This document shows, one piece after another, positions 1-6,449 of a DNA stretch of 7,308 nucleotides. The position numbers and the translations under genes were made by a program. The stretch is from NCBI GenBank assembly GCA_017646785.1, contig JAGCLX010000035.1:1-7308 (forward strand), written 5' to 3'. This DNA is from Alistipes sp. (lineage in GTDB: Bacteria; Bacteroidota; Bacteroidia; Bacteroidales; Rikenellaceae). Every line of letters begins with the position of its first letter. Within the stretch, counting starts at the first letter, position 1. The notes below the pieces were generated by a model, which was given only the letters and a program-made list of their open reading frames with translations, was not told the origin of the DNA and ran no database searches.

Positions 1-1327
1 GCGTACGCACGATGGTTGACACGGTCTGCATGCCGATGCGGATATAGTCCAACAATGGTAAGTACGAAGGACATGTGTACGAGCAGCAGCCACATTCAAT
101 ACAATCTACCGTGTTGTGCTCCTCGGCCATATCCCACTTCTGCATCTTAGCGAGCTTAGACAAGAGGTAGGGCTCAAGACCCATAGGACAAGCCTCAACA
201 CACTTACCGCACTTGATGCACGAGAGCTCCTTGCCACGAGCAGCCTCAGCACCTGTGATGACTGTAAGGCCCGAACAGCCCTTGATCAATGGTGCAGTGA
301 TGTCCACCACCGAGCGACCCATCATAGGGCCACCATTCAAAAGCTTAACATCGCCATCGGGAATGCCCGCCAACTCAAAAAGTCGGCTTACAGTAGTACC
401 AAAGCGAGCAAGATAGTTGTGTGTCGATTTAAGGTTCTTACCCGTAACCGTTACAACACGCTCGATAAGGGGCTTATTCTTCTGCACAGCCTCATAGATA
501 GCCACAGCTGTAGATACGTTGCACACCACAGCACCCACCGAGATAGGAAGTGCTGGAGGGGGAGGTACCTGACGACCTGTAACAGCTGCGATAAGCTGCT
601 TCTCACCACCCTGAGGGTAACGCATCTTAAGGGGCATAACCTCGATGCCGCTGTAGTTGTCGCGGGCGATAACCTCGCGCAAATGTTTGATAGTATCGGG
701 CTTATTATTCTCCACACCGATAACAGCACGCTCAACGCCCACAGCACGCATAACAATCTCAGTACCTGTAAGTACCATCTCTGCGCGCTCAAGCATTGTG
801 CGGTAGTCAGAGGTTAGATATGGCTCACACTCCACACCGTTGATAATCACCAACTCAGCCTTCTGGCCGTCGGGCACAGAGAGCTTAACGTGTGTAGGGA
901 ACTGTGCGCCACCAAGACCCACGATACCGGCGTCCTTGATCTTTGCAACGATATCCTTAGGCTCAAGCGTACACTCACGCTTATGCTCTGGAGTTCGGTC
1001 GATAGTCTCGAGCCACTCGTCACCCTCGCGCTTGATGACAACCATCATGCGGCGCTGCCCCTGACCATTGGGATACATGTCGACACTGGTCACCGTACCA
1101 GAGATAGGTGAGTGGATATTTGCTGACACAAAGCCTGTAGACTGACCAACGACCTGTCCTGTAAGCACCTTATCACCCTTCTGCACTACGGGTGTTGCGG
1201 GAGCTCCGATGTGCTGCACCATGGGTAGCTTCACCTCGTCGGGAAGTTCCAACACCTCTATAGCCTTATCCTTGCTCCACTCTTTATTGTCATGCGGATG
1301 GATACCGCCTATTGGGAATGTTCTCAT
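1..1327 (-). CDS. rnfC: RnfC, electron transport complex subunit C (3' end cut by window edge)
   Basis: Peripheral NAD(H)- and FMN-binding subunit of the Rnf complex, which couples ferredoxin:NAD+ electron transfer to ion pumping at the inner membrane. The 442 codons in view read MRTFPIGGIHPHDNKEW at the start, typical of RnfC. An N-terminal barrel-sandwich region (about 1-105) is followed by the 51-kDa-subunit-like FMN/NADH fold, with GIVGLGGAQFPTHVKL at 134-149 and NGVECEPYLTSDYR at 163-176. An SLBB-like segment lies at about 288-345. Two [4Fe-4S] motifs follow: C370-C373-C376-C380-P and C409-C412-C415-C419-P. The reading then continues LLDYIRIGMQTVSTIVR to the window edge; from family length I infer that only a few residues are missing. 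The ATG at 1327 lies 10 bp after the rnfB stop with no strong Shine-Dalgarno, normal for this phylum. rnfD, rnfG, rnfE and rnfA would be expected beyond the left edge. Confidence 0.96.
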   Translation of the reverse strand, partial: MRTFPIGGIHPHDNKEWSKDKAIEVLELPDEVKLPMVQHIGAPATPVVQKGDKVLTGQVVGQSTGFVSANIHSPISGTVTSVDMYPNGQGQRRMMVVIKREGDEWLETIDRTPEHKRECTLEPKDIVAKIKDAGIVGLGGAQFPTHVKLSVPDGQKAELVIINGVECEPYLTSDYRTMLERAEMVLTGTEIVMRAVGVERAVIGVENNKPDTIKHLREVIARDNYSGIEVMPLKMRYPQGGEKQLIAAVTGRQVPPPPALPISVGAVVCNVSTAVAIYEAVQKNKPLIERVVTVTGKNLKSTHNYLARFGTTVSRLFELAGIPDGDVKLLNGGPMMGRSVVDITAPLIKGCSGLTVITGAEAARGKELSCIKCGKCVEACPMGLEPYLLSKLAKMQKWDMAEEHNTVDCIECGCCSYTCPSYLPLLDYIRIGMQTVSTIVRT

Positions 1328-1337
1328 ACTCAATTTA

Positions 1338-2219
1338 TTAGTTAGCGGTTTCACTCTTCTTCTCAACTGGCGCAACCTTAGGCGCTACTGGCTCCTTGGG
1401 CAGTGGCTCCATGTTCTTGAGTGTGATAGCACCCGTTGGGCACTCATTCACACACTTGCGACAAAGCTTACACTTATCAGGATTGATATATGCAAGATAG
1501 CTATCGATGGTGATAGCGCCAAAAGGACAAGCCTTGGCACACTTACCACAACCGATACATCCCGCTTTGCACACCTTCATAACAACCGAACCACGGTTCT
1601 TCGAGCGACATGCTACATATACTGCACGGTTCTTAGGCCACTTCTTGCGCAACTCTATCAAAGACTTAGGACACGTTTTAACACATGCACCACATGCAGT
1701 ACACTTATCGGGGTCGATCTCCACGAGGCCTGTTTCGGGGTTGATGCTCATAGCACCAAACTTACATGCCTGCACACAATCACCATAACCGATACAGCCA
1801 AAGGCACAACCCGACTCACCGATATAGAATGTGTTGACAACAGCACAGCTCAAAGCGCCATCATAGTGGTTAACCTTTGGGCGCTTCTGGCACGTACCAC
1901 CACAGCGCATCGTAGCCACCAAAGGCTCCTTATCCGCAGCGGTCTTACCAAGATACTGAGCTATAGACTTCATCGCATCACCACCAGCAACAGGGCAGAA
2001 GAGCGAATTGATATCCTCATTCTTAACAAGAGCCTCAGACATCGCACGGCAACCTGCAAAACCACATCCGCCACAGTTTGCACCAGGAAGCATCTTCTCC
2101 ACATCGTCGATGCGTGGATCCTCCTCAACCTTAAACTTCTGTGCGACGAAGTAGAGAACAACAGCCAACAACACTCCCAAAACACTGAGTGTCAGAACTG
2201 TCAATACTAAAACGTTCAT
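1338..2219 (-). CDS. rnfB: RnfB, electron transport complex subunit B (polyferredoxin)
   Basis: Membrane-anchored iron-sulfur subunit that takes electrons from reduced ferredoxin and passes them into the Rnf complex. The 293-residue protein opens with one hydrophobic anchor (about 3-26). The RnfB-type Fe4S domain follows, with CGGCGFAGC at 49-57 and C75. Then come four ferredoxin-type motifs: C138-C142-C148-C152 (non-standard spacing, usual for this position in long RnfB proteins), C173-C176-C179-C183-P, C221-C224-C227-C231-P and C250-C253-C256-C260-P. This suggests about five [4Fe-4S] clusters, against three in the short E. coli form. Residues 272-293 are a Pro/Lys-rich tail (PLPKEPVAPKVAPVEKK). 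The ATG overlaps the upstream RseC-like stop in an ATGA, implying translational coupling. Identification is secure; which ion is pumped cannot be told from this subunit. Confidence 0.98.
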   Translation of the reverse strand: MNVLVLTVLTLSVLGVLLAVVLYFVAQKFKVEEDPRIDDVEKMLPGANCGGCGFAGCRAMSEALVKNEDINSLFCPVAGGDAMKSIAQYLGKTAADKEPLVATMRCGGTCQKRPKVNHYDGALSCAVVNTFYIGESGCAFGCIGYGDCVQACKFGAMSINPETGLVEIDPDKCTACGACVKTCPKSLIELRKKWPKNRAVYVACRSKNRGSVVMKVCKAGCIGCGKCAKACPFGAITIDSYLAYINPDKCKLCRKCVNECPTGAITLKNMEPLPKEPVAPKVAPVEKKSETAN

Positions 2220-2635
2220 AAATCCTTTATAATTGTAAATTTTATCTTTCTATCAAACATCCTACGCATCAAGTAGAGCGCAACGAAGTATATCACCATT
2301 GCCGCCATAGAGCTTAGGGCTGCCACACCATCCTCAACGCCACAAGCCTTTGTACCTAAGAGCACACCCAAAAGAACAACCAGCGGTAACACATAGCTCC
2401 ACACGACAGACATAACGCCCATCCTATTATGCTCAAGGGCTACGATGACGTGCTCACCAGTGGTAAACTCCGCAGCATAGGGAGTCCTCACGACTATCTC
2501 GCGCTTGTCACCTCTCTTATCGCAGATGCCCTTAGCGTGGCAACCAGCACACGCACTCTCGGGCACTACGCTAACGACAACCCTATCGCCAGCTACGCTC
2601 TCCACCACGCCTCTATGTTGTAGGCTCGAACTCAT
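2216..2635 (-). CDS. RseC/MucC-family (SoxR-reducing-system type) membrane protein
   Basis: A 139-residue protein of the RseC/MucC family. Residues 1-65 form a small beta-rich soluble domain carrying the cysteine cluster C29-AG-C32-HAKGI-C38, which is conserved in the family and may hold a metal or Fe-S centre. Two membrane helices follow at about 73-95 and 104-124, then a basic end (RRMFDRKIKF). In E. coli, RseC acts with the rsx genes, the Rnf homologues, in keeping the SoxR sensor reduced, and it also affects sigma-E. In Bacteroidales such a gene commonly sits directly before rnfB, as here, so a role in assembly or maturation of Rnf is a reasonable inference. It starts 21 bp after the nadE stop and overlaps rnfB by 4 bp. 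Family assignment is strong; molecular function is unproven. Confidence 0.9.
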   Translation of the reverse strand: MSSSLQHRGVVESVAGDRVVVSVVPESACAGCHAKGICDKRGDKREIVVRTPYAAEFTTGEHVIVALEHNRMGVMSVVWSYVLPLVVLLGVLLGTKACGVEDGVAALSSMAAMVIYFVALYLMRRMFDRKIKFTIIKDL

Positions 2636-2656
2636 ACTCTACGCCTTAACCCGCGC

Positions 2657-4243
2657 TTAATCGCAGTAGTGGTTTACCAATGGCATCAACCACTCGTGGC
2701 CGAAGGCACAAGGTGAAAGACGCAAAACGGGAGGGAACTGATAGCGCTTCTTCTCGTTCTCCATAACCATCTTGTGAATCTTCTCCACAACAGCTGAGTC
2801 GAAGCCCGCATTGATAATCTCCTCACGGTGCTGCTTCTTCTCAATCATGCGGAAGAGGATAGCATCGATAACCTCGTAATGAGGCAAGTGGTCGCTATCC
2901 TTCTGGTTGGGACGCAACTCCGACGATGGCTCCTTGTCGATGATAGCATCGGGGATAACATCGCCCAACGTAGCGTTGATGTAGCGTGCCAAGTCGTAAA
3001 TCTCACCCTTGTAGAGGTCACCCGTAGGGCTGAACGTACCCGCAGTATCGCCATATAGCGTACACCAACCAAGGGCATTCTCACTCTTATTCGATGAGTT
3101 AAGAAGCATATAACCGGTCTTATTCTGAAGGGCCATAAGCATGGTTGTGCGGATACGTGTCTGGATGTTCTCCTCTGTAGCATCGAACTCCGTACCACCG
3201 ATAACGGGCTGGAGCGTGCCGACCATAGCGTTATACGCCTCGATGATAGGCAACACGCTATACTCTACACCAAGGTTCTCAGCCAAGCACTTTGCATCCT
3301 CCACGCTGTCATTAGGTGTAAAAGGCGAGGGCATAAGCAACACACGCACATTCTCCTTGCCCAAAGCACCCACAGCGATGCAAGCGACAACCGCCGAGTC
3401 GATACCACCTGAAAGACCCACACAAGCCTTTGTGTAGCCATTCTTATGGAAGTAGTCGCGCGTACCGAGGCACGCCGCCTCATAGAGCATACGAGTGCGG
3501 TCGTTGTAGGTCGTCATAGGCACGTCGAATGACTTGTTCTCCGCCTTAGTGTCAAAGATGCGCATATCCTCCTTGAAGCTATCGAGCAACAATACAAGGC
3601 GGCCATCTCTATTCAAAATACCCGATGTTCCATCGTATACGATATCACCCGAGCCACCCACCTGGTTCATAAGGATGAGATTTGTACCCTCAGAGAATGC
3701 CATGCGACTAACCTTATCAAAACGTCGCGAGAGAATTCCCTTACCGTAGCGACGAGCGTTAATCGAGATAATAGCGTCGAGGTCCTCGTCGATGTCGTGC
3801 ATGCGACTGAGGTCGTCACCAACGACAATTTTTAGCGTGCTATCCTCGATGCGGATGGTCTGGCTACCGATAGATGAGCCTACGATGTAACCCATCTCGC
3901 GGCGAGCAGTGACATGGCGCTTGCCGATATACTCGATGTTACCATGCGAGTCGATGTAAGCAGCCGCACTGATAGGGCCCTCAGCAGTGAGGTATGGAGT
4001 ACCCACAATCGCCGAGATACCGTGACAGTGGCTGGCGATGCTCTCTACGGCCTCCTCACAGAGTGTAAGGAATGTAGTCTTGGTAAGTAGTCCATAGGCG
4101 GGAGTTCCCGACACGGCAAACTCAGCAAAGACAACAAGGTTGGCACCCTGCGCCTTAGCCTCGCTGATGGCGTTAATAATTTTTGCAGTGTTGGTCTTAA
4201 TGTCACCAACAGTGAAGTTGAGCTGTGCTAATGCAATCTTCAT
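2657..4243 (-). CDS. nadE: NAD+ synthetase, two-domain (nitrilase + synthetase), glutaminase site apparently degenerate
   Basis: Catalyses the last step of NAD+ synthesis, ATP-dependent amidation of nicotinic acid adenine dinucleotide. Residues 1 to about 245 form a nitrilase-fold glutaminase domain, normally the source of ammonia from glutamine. About 250-528 is the ATP-pyrophosphatase synthetase domain, with the P-loop SGGIDSA (278-284), NSSNKSE (382-388), TLYGDTAG (395-402) and the conserved stretch around SSELRPNQKDSDHLP (440-454). In the nitrilase half, Glu41 (FAEFAVSG) and Lys108 (IGKRH) fit two of the catalytic triad. The position expected to be the nucleophilic Cys, in a CEDLW-like motif, reads V-G142-D-D-L-S, and the LPxYxVFDE-like loop is not recognisable. 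The enzyme may therefore depend on free ammonia; this is inference. At 528 residues it is at the short end for two-domain NadE. It is the first gene of the probable nadE-rseC-rnfB-rnfC operon. Confidence 0.95.
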   Translation of the reverse strand: MKIALAQLNFTVGDIKTNTAKIINAISEAKAQGANLVVFAEFAVSGTPAYGLLTKTTFLTLCEEAVESIASHCHGISAIVGTPYLTAEGPISAAAYIDSHGNIEYIGKRHVTARREMGYIVGSSIGSQTIRIEDSTLKIVVGDDLSRMHDIDEDLDAIISINARRYGKGILSRRFDKVSRMAFSEGTNLILMNQVGGSGDIVYDGTSGILNRDGRLVLLLDSFKEDMRIFDTKAENKSFDVPMTTYNDRTRMLYEAACLGTRDYFHKNGYTKACVGLSGGIDSAVVACIAVGALGKENVRVLLMPSPFTPNDSVEDAKCLAENLGVEYSVLPIIEAYNAMVGTLQPVIGGTEFDATEENIQTRIRTTMLMALQNKTGYMLLNSSNKSENALGWCTLYGDTAGTFSPTGDLYKGEIYDLARYINATLGDVIPDAIIDKEPSSELRPNQKDSDHLPHYEVIDAILFRMIEKKQHREEIINAGFDSAVVEKIHKMVMENEKKRYQFPPVLRLSPCAFGHEWLMPLVNHYCD

Positions 4244-4258
4244 ATCTTGTTTTCTAGT

Positions 4259-4274
4259 ATTTTCGCTCGAAAAT
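4259..4274. repeat. Perfect inverted repeat in the nadE leader (ATTTTCG-CT-CGAAAAT)
   Basis: Seven-base arms at 4259-4265 and 4268-4274 flank a two-base centre. The repeat lies between the likely nadE promoter and its start codon, ending 16 bp upstream of the ATG. The tiny centre suits a protein-binding palindrome better than an RNA hairpin. No regulator can be named from the sequence. Confidence 0.5.
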
Positions 4275-4281
4275 TCTTAGT

Positions 4282-4298
4282 CTATACCAAAGGTATAG
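4282..4298. repeat. Perfect inverted repeat in the nadE leader (CTATACC-AAA-GGTATAG), candidate operator
   Basis: Seven-base arms at 4282-4288 and 4292-4298 flank AAA. The element lies just downstream of the -7 box at 4310-4317, close to the expected transcription start, where a bound repressor would block initiation. It also contains a TAccTTTG octamer on the minus strand (4295-4288) that could act as a second -7 box. Function is inferred from position and symmetry only. Confidence 0.5.
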
Positions 4299-4309
4299 TA
4301 ACTCGGCGG

Positions 4310-4317
4310 CAAAGATA
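4310..4317 (-). promoter_or_regulatory. -7 box of the probable nadE-rseC-rnf promoter
   Basis: Read on the minus strand this is TATCTTTG, an exact match to the Bacteroidetes TAnnTTTG -7 element, about 67 bp upstream of the nadE start. No clear TTTG -33 element lies 19-21 bp further upstream, so the call rests on the -7 box and its location. The wider 12-mer CTATCTTTGCCG is identical to the one at the YtfJ-like gene's promoter (6272-6283). Confidence 0.6.
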
Positions 4318-4403
4318 GTAAAAAAACATGGATTTACTTGCTCTTTTCATAAAATTTTACTATCTTATTGCACCCCACTCCACATCGCCCCCAAAATAAC
4401 AAA

Positions 4404-4431
4404 TCGAGCCACACCAAACAGCATGACTCGA
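4404..4431 (-). terminator. Probable intrinsic terminator of the YtfJ-like/outer-membrane protein operon
   Basis: On the minus strand TCGAGTCATGC (4431-4421) can pair along all 11 positions with GTGTGGCTCGA (4414-4404), three of the pairs being G-U, around a TGTTTG loop. A T-rich tail (TTTGTTATTTT) follows. It lies about 64 bp past the outer-membrane protein stop and before the nadE promoter, where a terminator separating the two operons is expected. The G-U pairs weaken it somewhat. Confidence 0.55.
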
Positions 4432-4494
4432 AATCTATATTTTTCATCGAAACAAATAGCGCAATTAGCTATATTACAGTGTATTACCCACAAC

Positions 4495-5685
4495 CTAAAA
4501 AGCCTCCGCATAACCCACGACAAACGCCCAGCTATCTCGGCCAAATCCGCAGTCTACGCGAACCATAGTTGTGGAACTAAAATACCAACGCACTCCCGCG
4601 CCATACGTGGGCAGCACCTTTCGCCACTCGGCAGGGTCATAAGGTCCAAACGCTATACCGCAACCACCCCAGCCGGCAACGACAAGCCCCTCCCACACTC
4701 GCTGTCTAAGCTCGAGTTGCGAAGCGACCAGCGTATTACCATTGAAGCGCCACAGGTAGTAACCTCGCATGCGGCTATCATCGCCCACGCCTGCACGCAG
4801 CAACCATGGTGTATTCACCGAGTGATGCTCACCATAAACATCCAACGCAAGGAGTCCTCCACGCCACAATGGCTGATAGAAATCGACGGTCATATTCACC
4901 TCATGGAGCGGCAAGCCACTGCTATTAAACCATCCTGGGTGCACCATATACTCTGCACGCACGCTAAGTCCACGCACAATATTCACATCCTCCACCCTAC
5001 GTGTTGAGTATTTGGCATTTACGCCAATACCCACACCCCAAAAGCGAGTCGTAAGCCCTGTCAGCACACCCTCAGCATAGCCATCTTTAGACAGCACCTT
5101 CGCATTGTCATACTCCGCCGATACCCCTGCGGTAAAGCCGTCACATAGCTGATAGTTATAGTGTAGGTATGCACCATATCTTCGCTGCACATACCCACCA
5201 CGCTGGCCACCTATCGAGGTATCATAATCAAGGCCATATATATACTTATGGGCGAGATCACACTCCACCCCATAGCTCAACTGATGACGACCATCATCGA
5301 AGCTATTTATACCATCAAGTGCTACAGCGTAGCACCCCTTAAGTGATGCCATAGCCATCAACGACAGCTTTTGAGGCTCCGTCACCCCCGCCACGCGGTA
5401 GTTCATCACAGCCAGTGCCGAGAGTCGCCATCCCGTATTCGCAGAGTAGGCAGGTGCACCAACAACAGCAAACTTAACTCTACGAGGGTCATCCTCACTG
5501 AGAGTGAGATAGTTATTAAGACGAAGACCAAGTCCCTCAACACCCCGTGGGGCGTAAGAGACTTGGTCTATAGGTGTGTATGTATACTCGAGGGTATCTG
5601 CTCCAACAAACACTGTAGTTAGCTCCTGCGCCGACAGCACACCGCAGGCAAGGAGCGCAGTGATAGTAGCAAGCAGACCTCGCAT
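4495..5685 (-). CDS. Omp85/bacterial surface antigen-like outer-membrane beta-barrel protein without POTRA domains
   Basis: A 396-residue predicted outer-membrane protein. A signal peptide covers about residues 1-19 (cleavage near LSA-Q). A linker of about 45 residues follows, too short for a POTRA domain, then a barrel that begins around KFAVVGAPAYSANTGWRLS (71-89). Alternating aromatic/hydrophobic strands run to a terminal phenylalanine (GYAEAF), the usual barrel end signal. MRGYYLWRFNGN at 306-317, followed by LVASQLELRQRVW, matches the RGY/RGF loop region and the following strand in the C-terminal part of BamA/TamA-like proteins. It therefore resembles a lone Omp85-type barrel, a class common in Bacteroidetes with little known function. 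It starts 18 bp after the YtfJ-like gene and is probably cotranscribed with it. Outer-membrane location is well supported; transport, lipid or assembly roles are open. Confidence 0.8.
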   Translation of the reverse strand: MRGLLATITALLACGVLSAQELTTVFVGADTLEYTYTPIDQVSYAPRGVEGLGLRLNNYLTLSEDDPRRVKFAVVGAPAYSANTGWRLSALAVMNYRVAGVTEPQKLSLMAMASLKGCYAVALDGINSFDDGRHQLSYGVECDLAHKYIYGLDYDTSIGGQRGGYVQRRYGAYLHYNYQLCDGFTAGVSAEYDNAKVLSKDGYAEGVLTGLTTRFWGVGIGVNAKYSTRRVEDVNIVRGLSVRAEYMVHPGWFNSSGLPLHEVNMTVDFYQPLWRGGLLALDVYGEHHSVNTPWLLRAGVGDDSRMRGYYLWRFNGNTLVASQLELRQRVWEGLVVAGWGGCGIAFGPYDPAEWRKVLPTYGAGVRWYFSSTTMVRVDCGFGRDSWAFVVGYAEAF

Positions 5686-5703
5686 ATTACACTATGATGG
5701 GGC

Positions 5704-6228
5704 TTAGCGAAGCTTGTCTGCCGCCTCGATAAATCGCTGCTGCTCCTCCTCCGACATCTCGCCCTTAGAGATGTAGACAAGCTCACCGGCCTTATTCACC
5801 AACATGATAACAAACATGTCGTTGCAGTCACCAAGACGCCATGCGCTTGAGAACCAGTGGTCGGGGTCACAGAGGATGGTAGCGCCATTCTTTGCTGTAC
5901 GCGACTCGGCAATCTGGCGGATAACAGAGTCGGGGAGTGGGTACCACGAATCCTTGAGGTTGATGATACCGAAGCCCTCGATGTTGGGGCCTGCAAGACG
6001 CTTAGTCTCCTCGATGTGTGTGATAAACGCATCGTTCTGCTTTGGCACGTCGGGGTCAACATAGAAGATCATCAAGTTCTTCTCGCCCCACCAAGGCAAA
6101 CGAGCCTTCTGAGCATCGAGATCCTGCACCTCGACATTACGCACACGGCGAGGCAACGACTGCGCCTCAGCGCTAACGCCAAAGAGCATCATGGCTGTAA
6201 AAACCAAAAGCAATGCCTTAATTTTCAT
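5704..6228 (-). CDS. YtfJ-like / thioredoxin-fold periplasmic protein lacking a CXXC motif
   Basis: A 174-residue exported protein. The signal peptide (about 1-22, MKIKALLLVFTAMMLFGVSA then EAQ) predicts a periplasmic location. The mature part reads like a small thioredoxin-fold domain: a strand LMIFYVDPD (52-60), helices, then ATILCDPDHWFSSAWRLGDC (116-135), MFVIMLVNKAGELVYISKG (138-156) and a final helix with EEQQRFIEAADKL. Its second half resembles E. coli YtfJ by recall (FIVDSNGVARGAWQL, VVVLDKDGRVQWAKDG, LTPEEVQQVM). There is no CXXC where a redox thioredoxin would have one (FYVDPDVPKQNDAF), and the only cysteines are C120 and C135, so disulfide exchange is unlikely. It is the first gene of a pair with the outer-membrane barrel, suggesting a shared envelope role. 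No experimental function is known to me for this family. Confidence 0.75.
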   Translation of the reverse strand: MKIKALLLVFTAMMLFGVSAEAQSLPRRVRNVEVQDLDAQKARLPWWGEKNLMIFYVDPDVPKQNDAFITHIEETKRLAGPNIEGFGIINLKDSWYPLPDSVIRQIAESRTAKNGATILCDPDHWFSSAWRLGDCNDMFVIMLVNKAGELVYISKGEMSEEEQQRFIEAADKLR

Positions 6229-6274
6229 AATATAATCTTTTTTAATTTTAACGACATAACTCCATTTAGTCCGG

Positions 6275-6282
6275 CAAAGATA
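6275..6282 (-). promoter_or_regulatory. -7 box of the YtfJ-like/outer-membrane protein operon promoter
   Basis: The minus strand reads TATCTTTG, an exact TAnnTTTG match, about 47 bp upstream of the start codon at 6228. No convincing TTTG -33 box lies 19-21 bp upstream, where the sequence is T-rich (ATATTTTTTC). The surrounding CTATCTTTGCCG is identical to that at the nadE promoter. Confidence 0.6.
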
Positions 6283-6399
6283 GAAAAAATATTGTTACCG
6301 CACTACACCAAAATCCGAACAATATCGTTATTTCTGACTCATATAGCACTTATGCGAGCAATAATTCAACCAACACGAAATTTTGTTAAATAAAACGTG

Positions 6400-6431
6400 T
6401 GTGCTAAATACCCGAAAAAATTGTATATTTG
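6400..6431 (+). promoter_or_regulatory. Probable promoter of the tyrosine phosphatase gene
   Basis: TATATTTG at 6424-6431 matches the TAnnTTTG -7 consensus exactly. A partial -33 match, TGTG at 6400-6403, lies 20 bp upstream. Transcription would begin at about 6436-6440, leaving a leader of only about 10-14 bases before the ATG at 6450. The promoter is divergent from the YtfJ-like gene's, with about 140 bp between the two -7 boxes. Confidence 0.6.
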
Positions 6432-6449
6432 CAAAAACAATAACACGAG

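Noticed and set aside
116..817. A 233-codon open frame on the plus strand opposite rnfC.
   Set aside because: It is antisense to a clear RnfC reading that includes the two [4Fe-4S] motifs. Its own translation resembles no protein family.
1209..2210. A 333-codon open frame on the plus strand opposite rnfB and the start of rnfC.
   Set aside because: The minus-strand frame encodes an unmistakable RnfB. The plus frame gives a low-complexity Leu/Thr/Arg-rich protein with no domain, no promoter, and a start inside the rnfC coding sequence. It is a codon-bias shadow.
4456..4472. A small inverted repeat, ATAGC-GCAATTA-GCTAT, downstream of the outer-membrane protein gene.
   Set aside because: The arms are only 5 bp and no U tract follows. 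The longer stem at 4404-4431 is a better terminator candidate.
4423..5007. A 194-codon open frame on the plus strand opposite the 3' half of the outer-membrane protein gene.
   Set aside because: The minus strand encodes a coherent barrel with signal peptide and terminal Phe. The plus frame has no promoter or domain and its translation is His/Thr/Arg-rich in the manner of shadows.
5857..6393. A 178-codon open frame on the plus strand crossing the YtfJ-like gene and its promoter region.
   Set aside because: It is antisense to a supported exported protein, and its second half runs through AT-rich intergenic DNA with no coding character.
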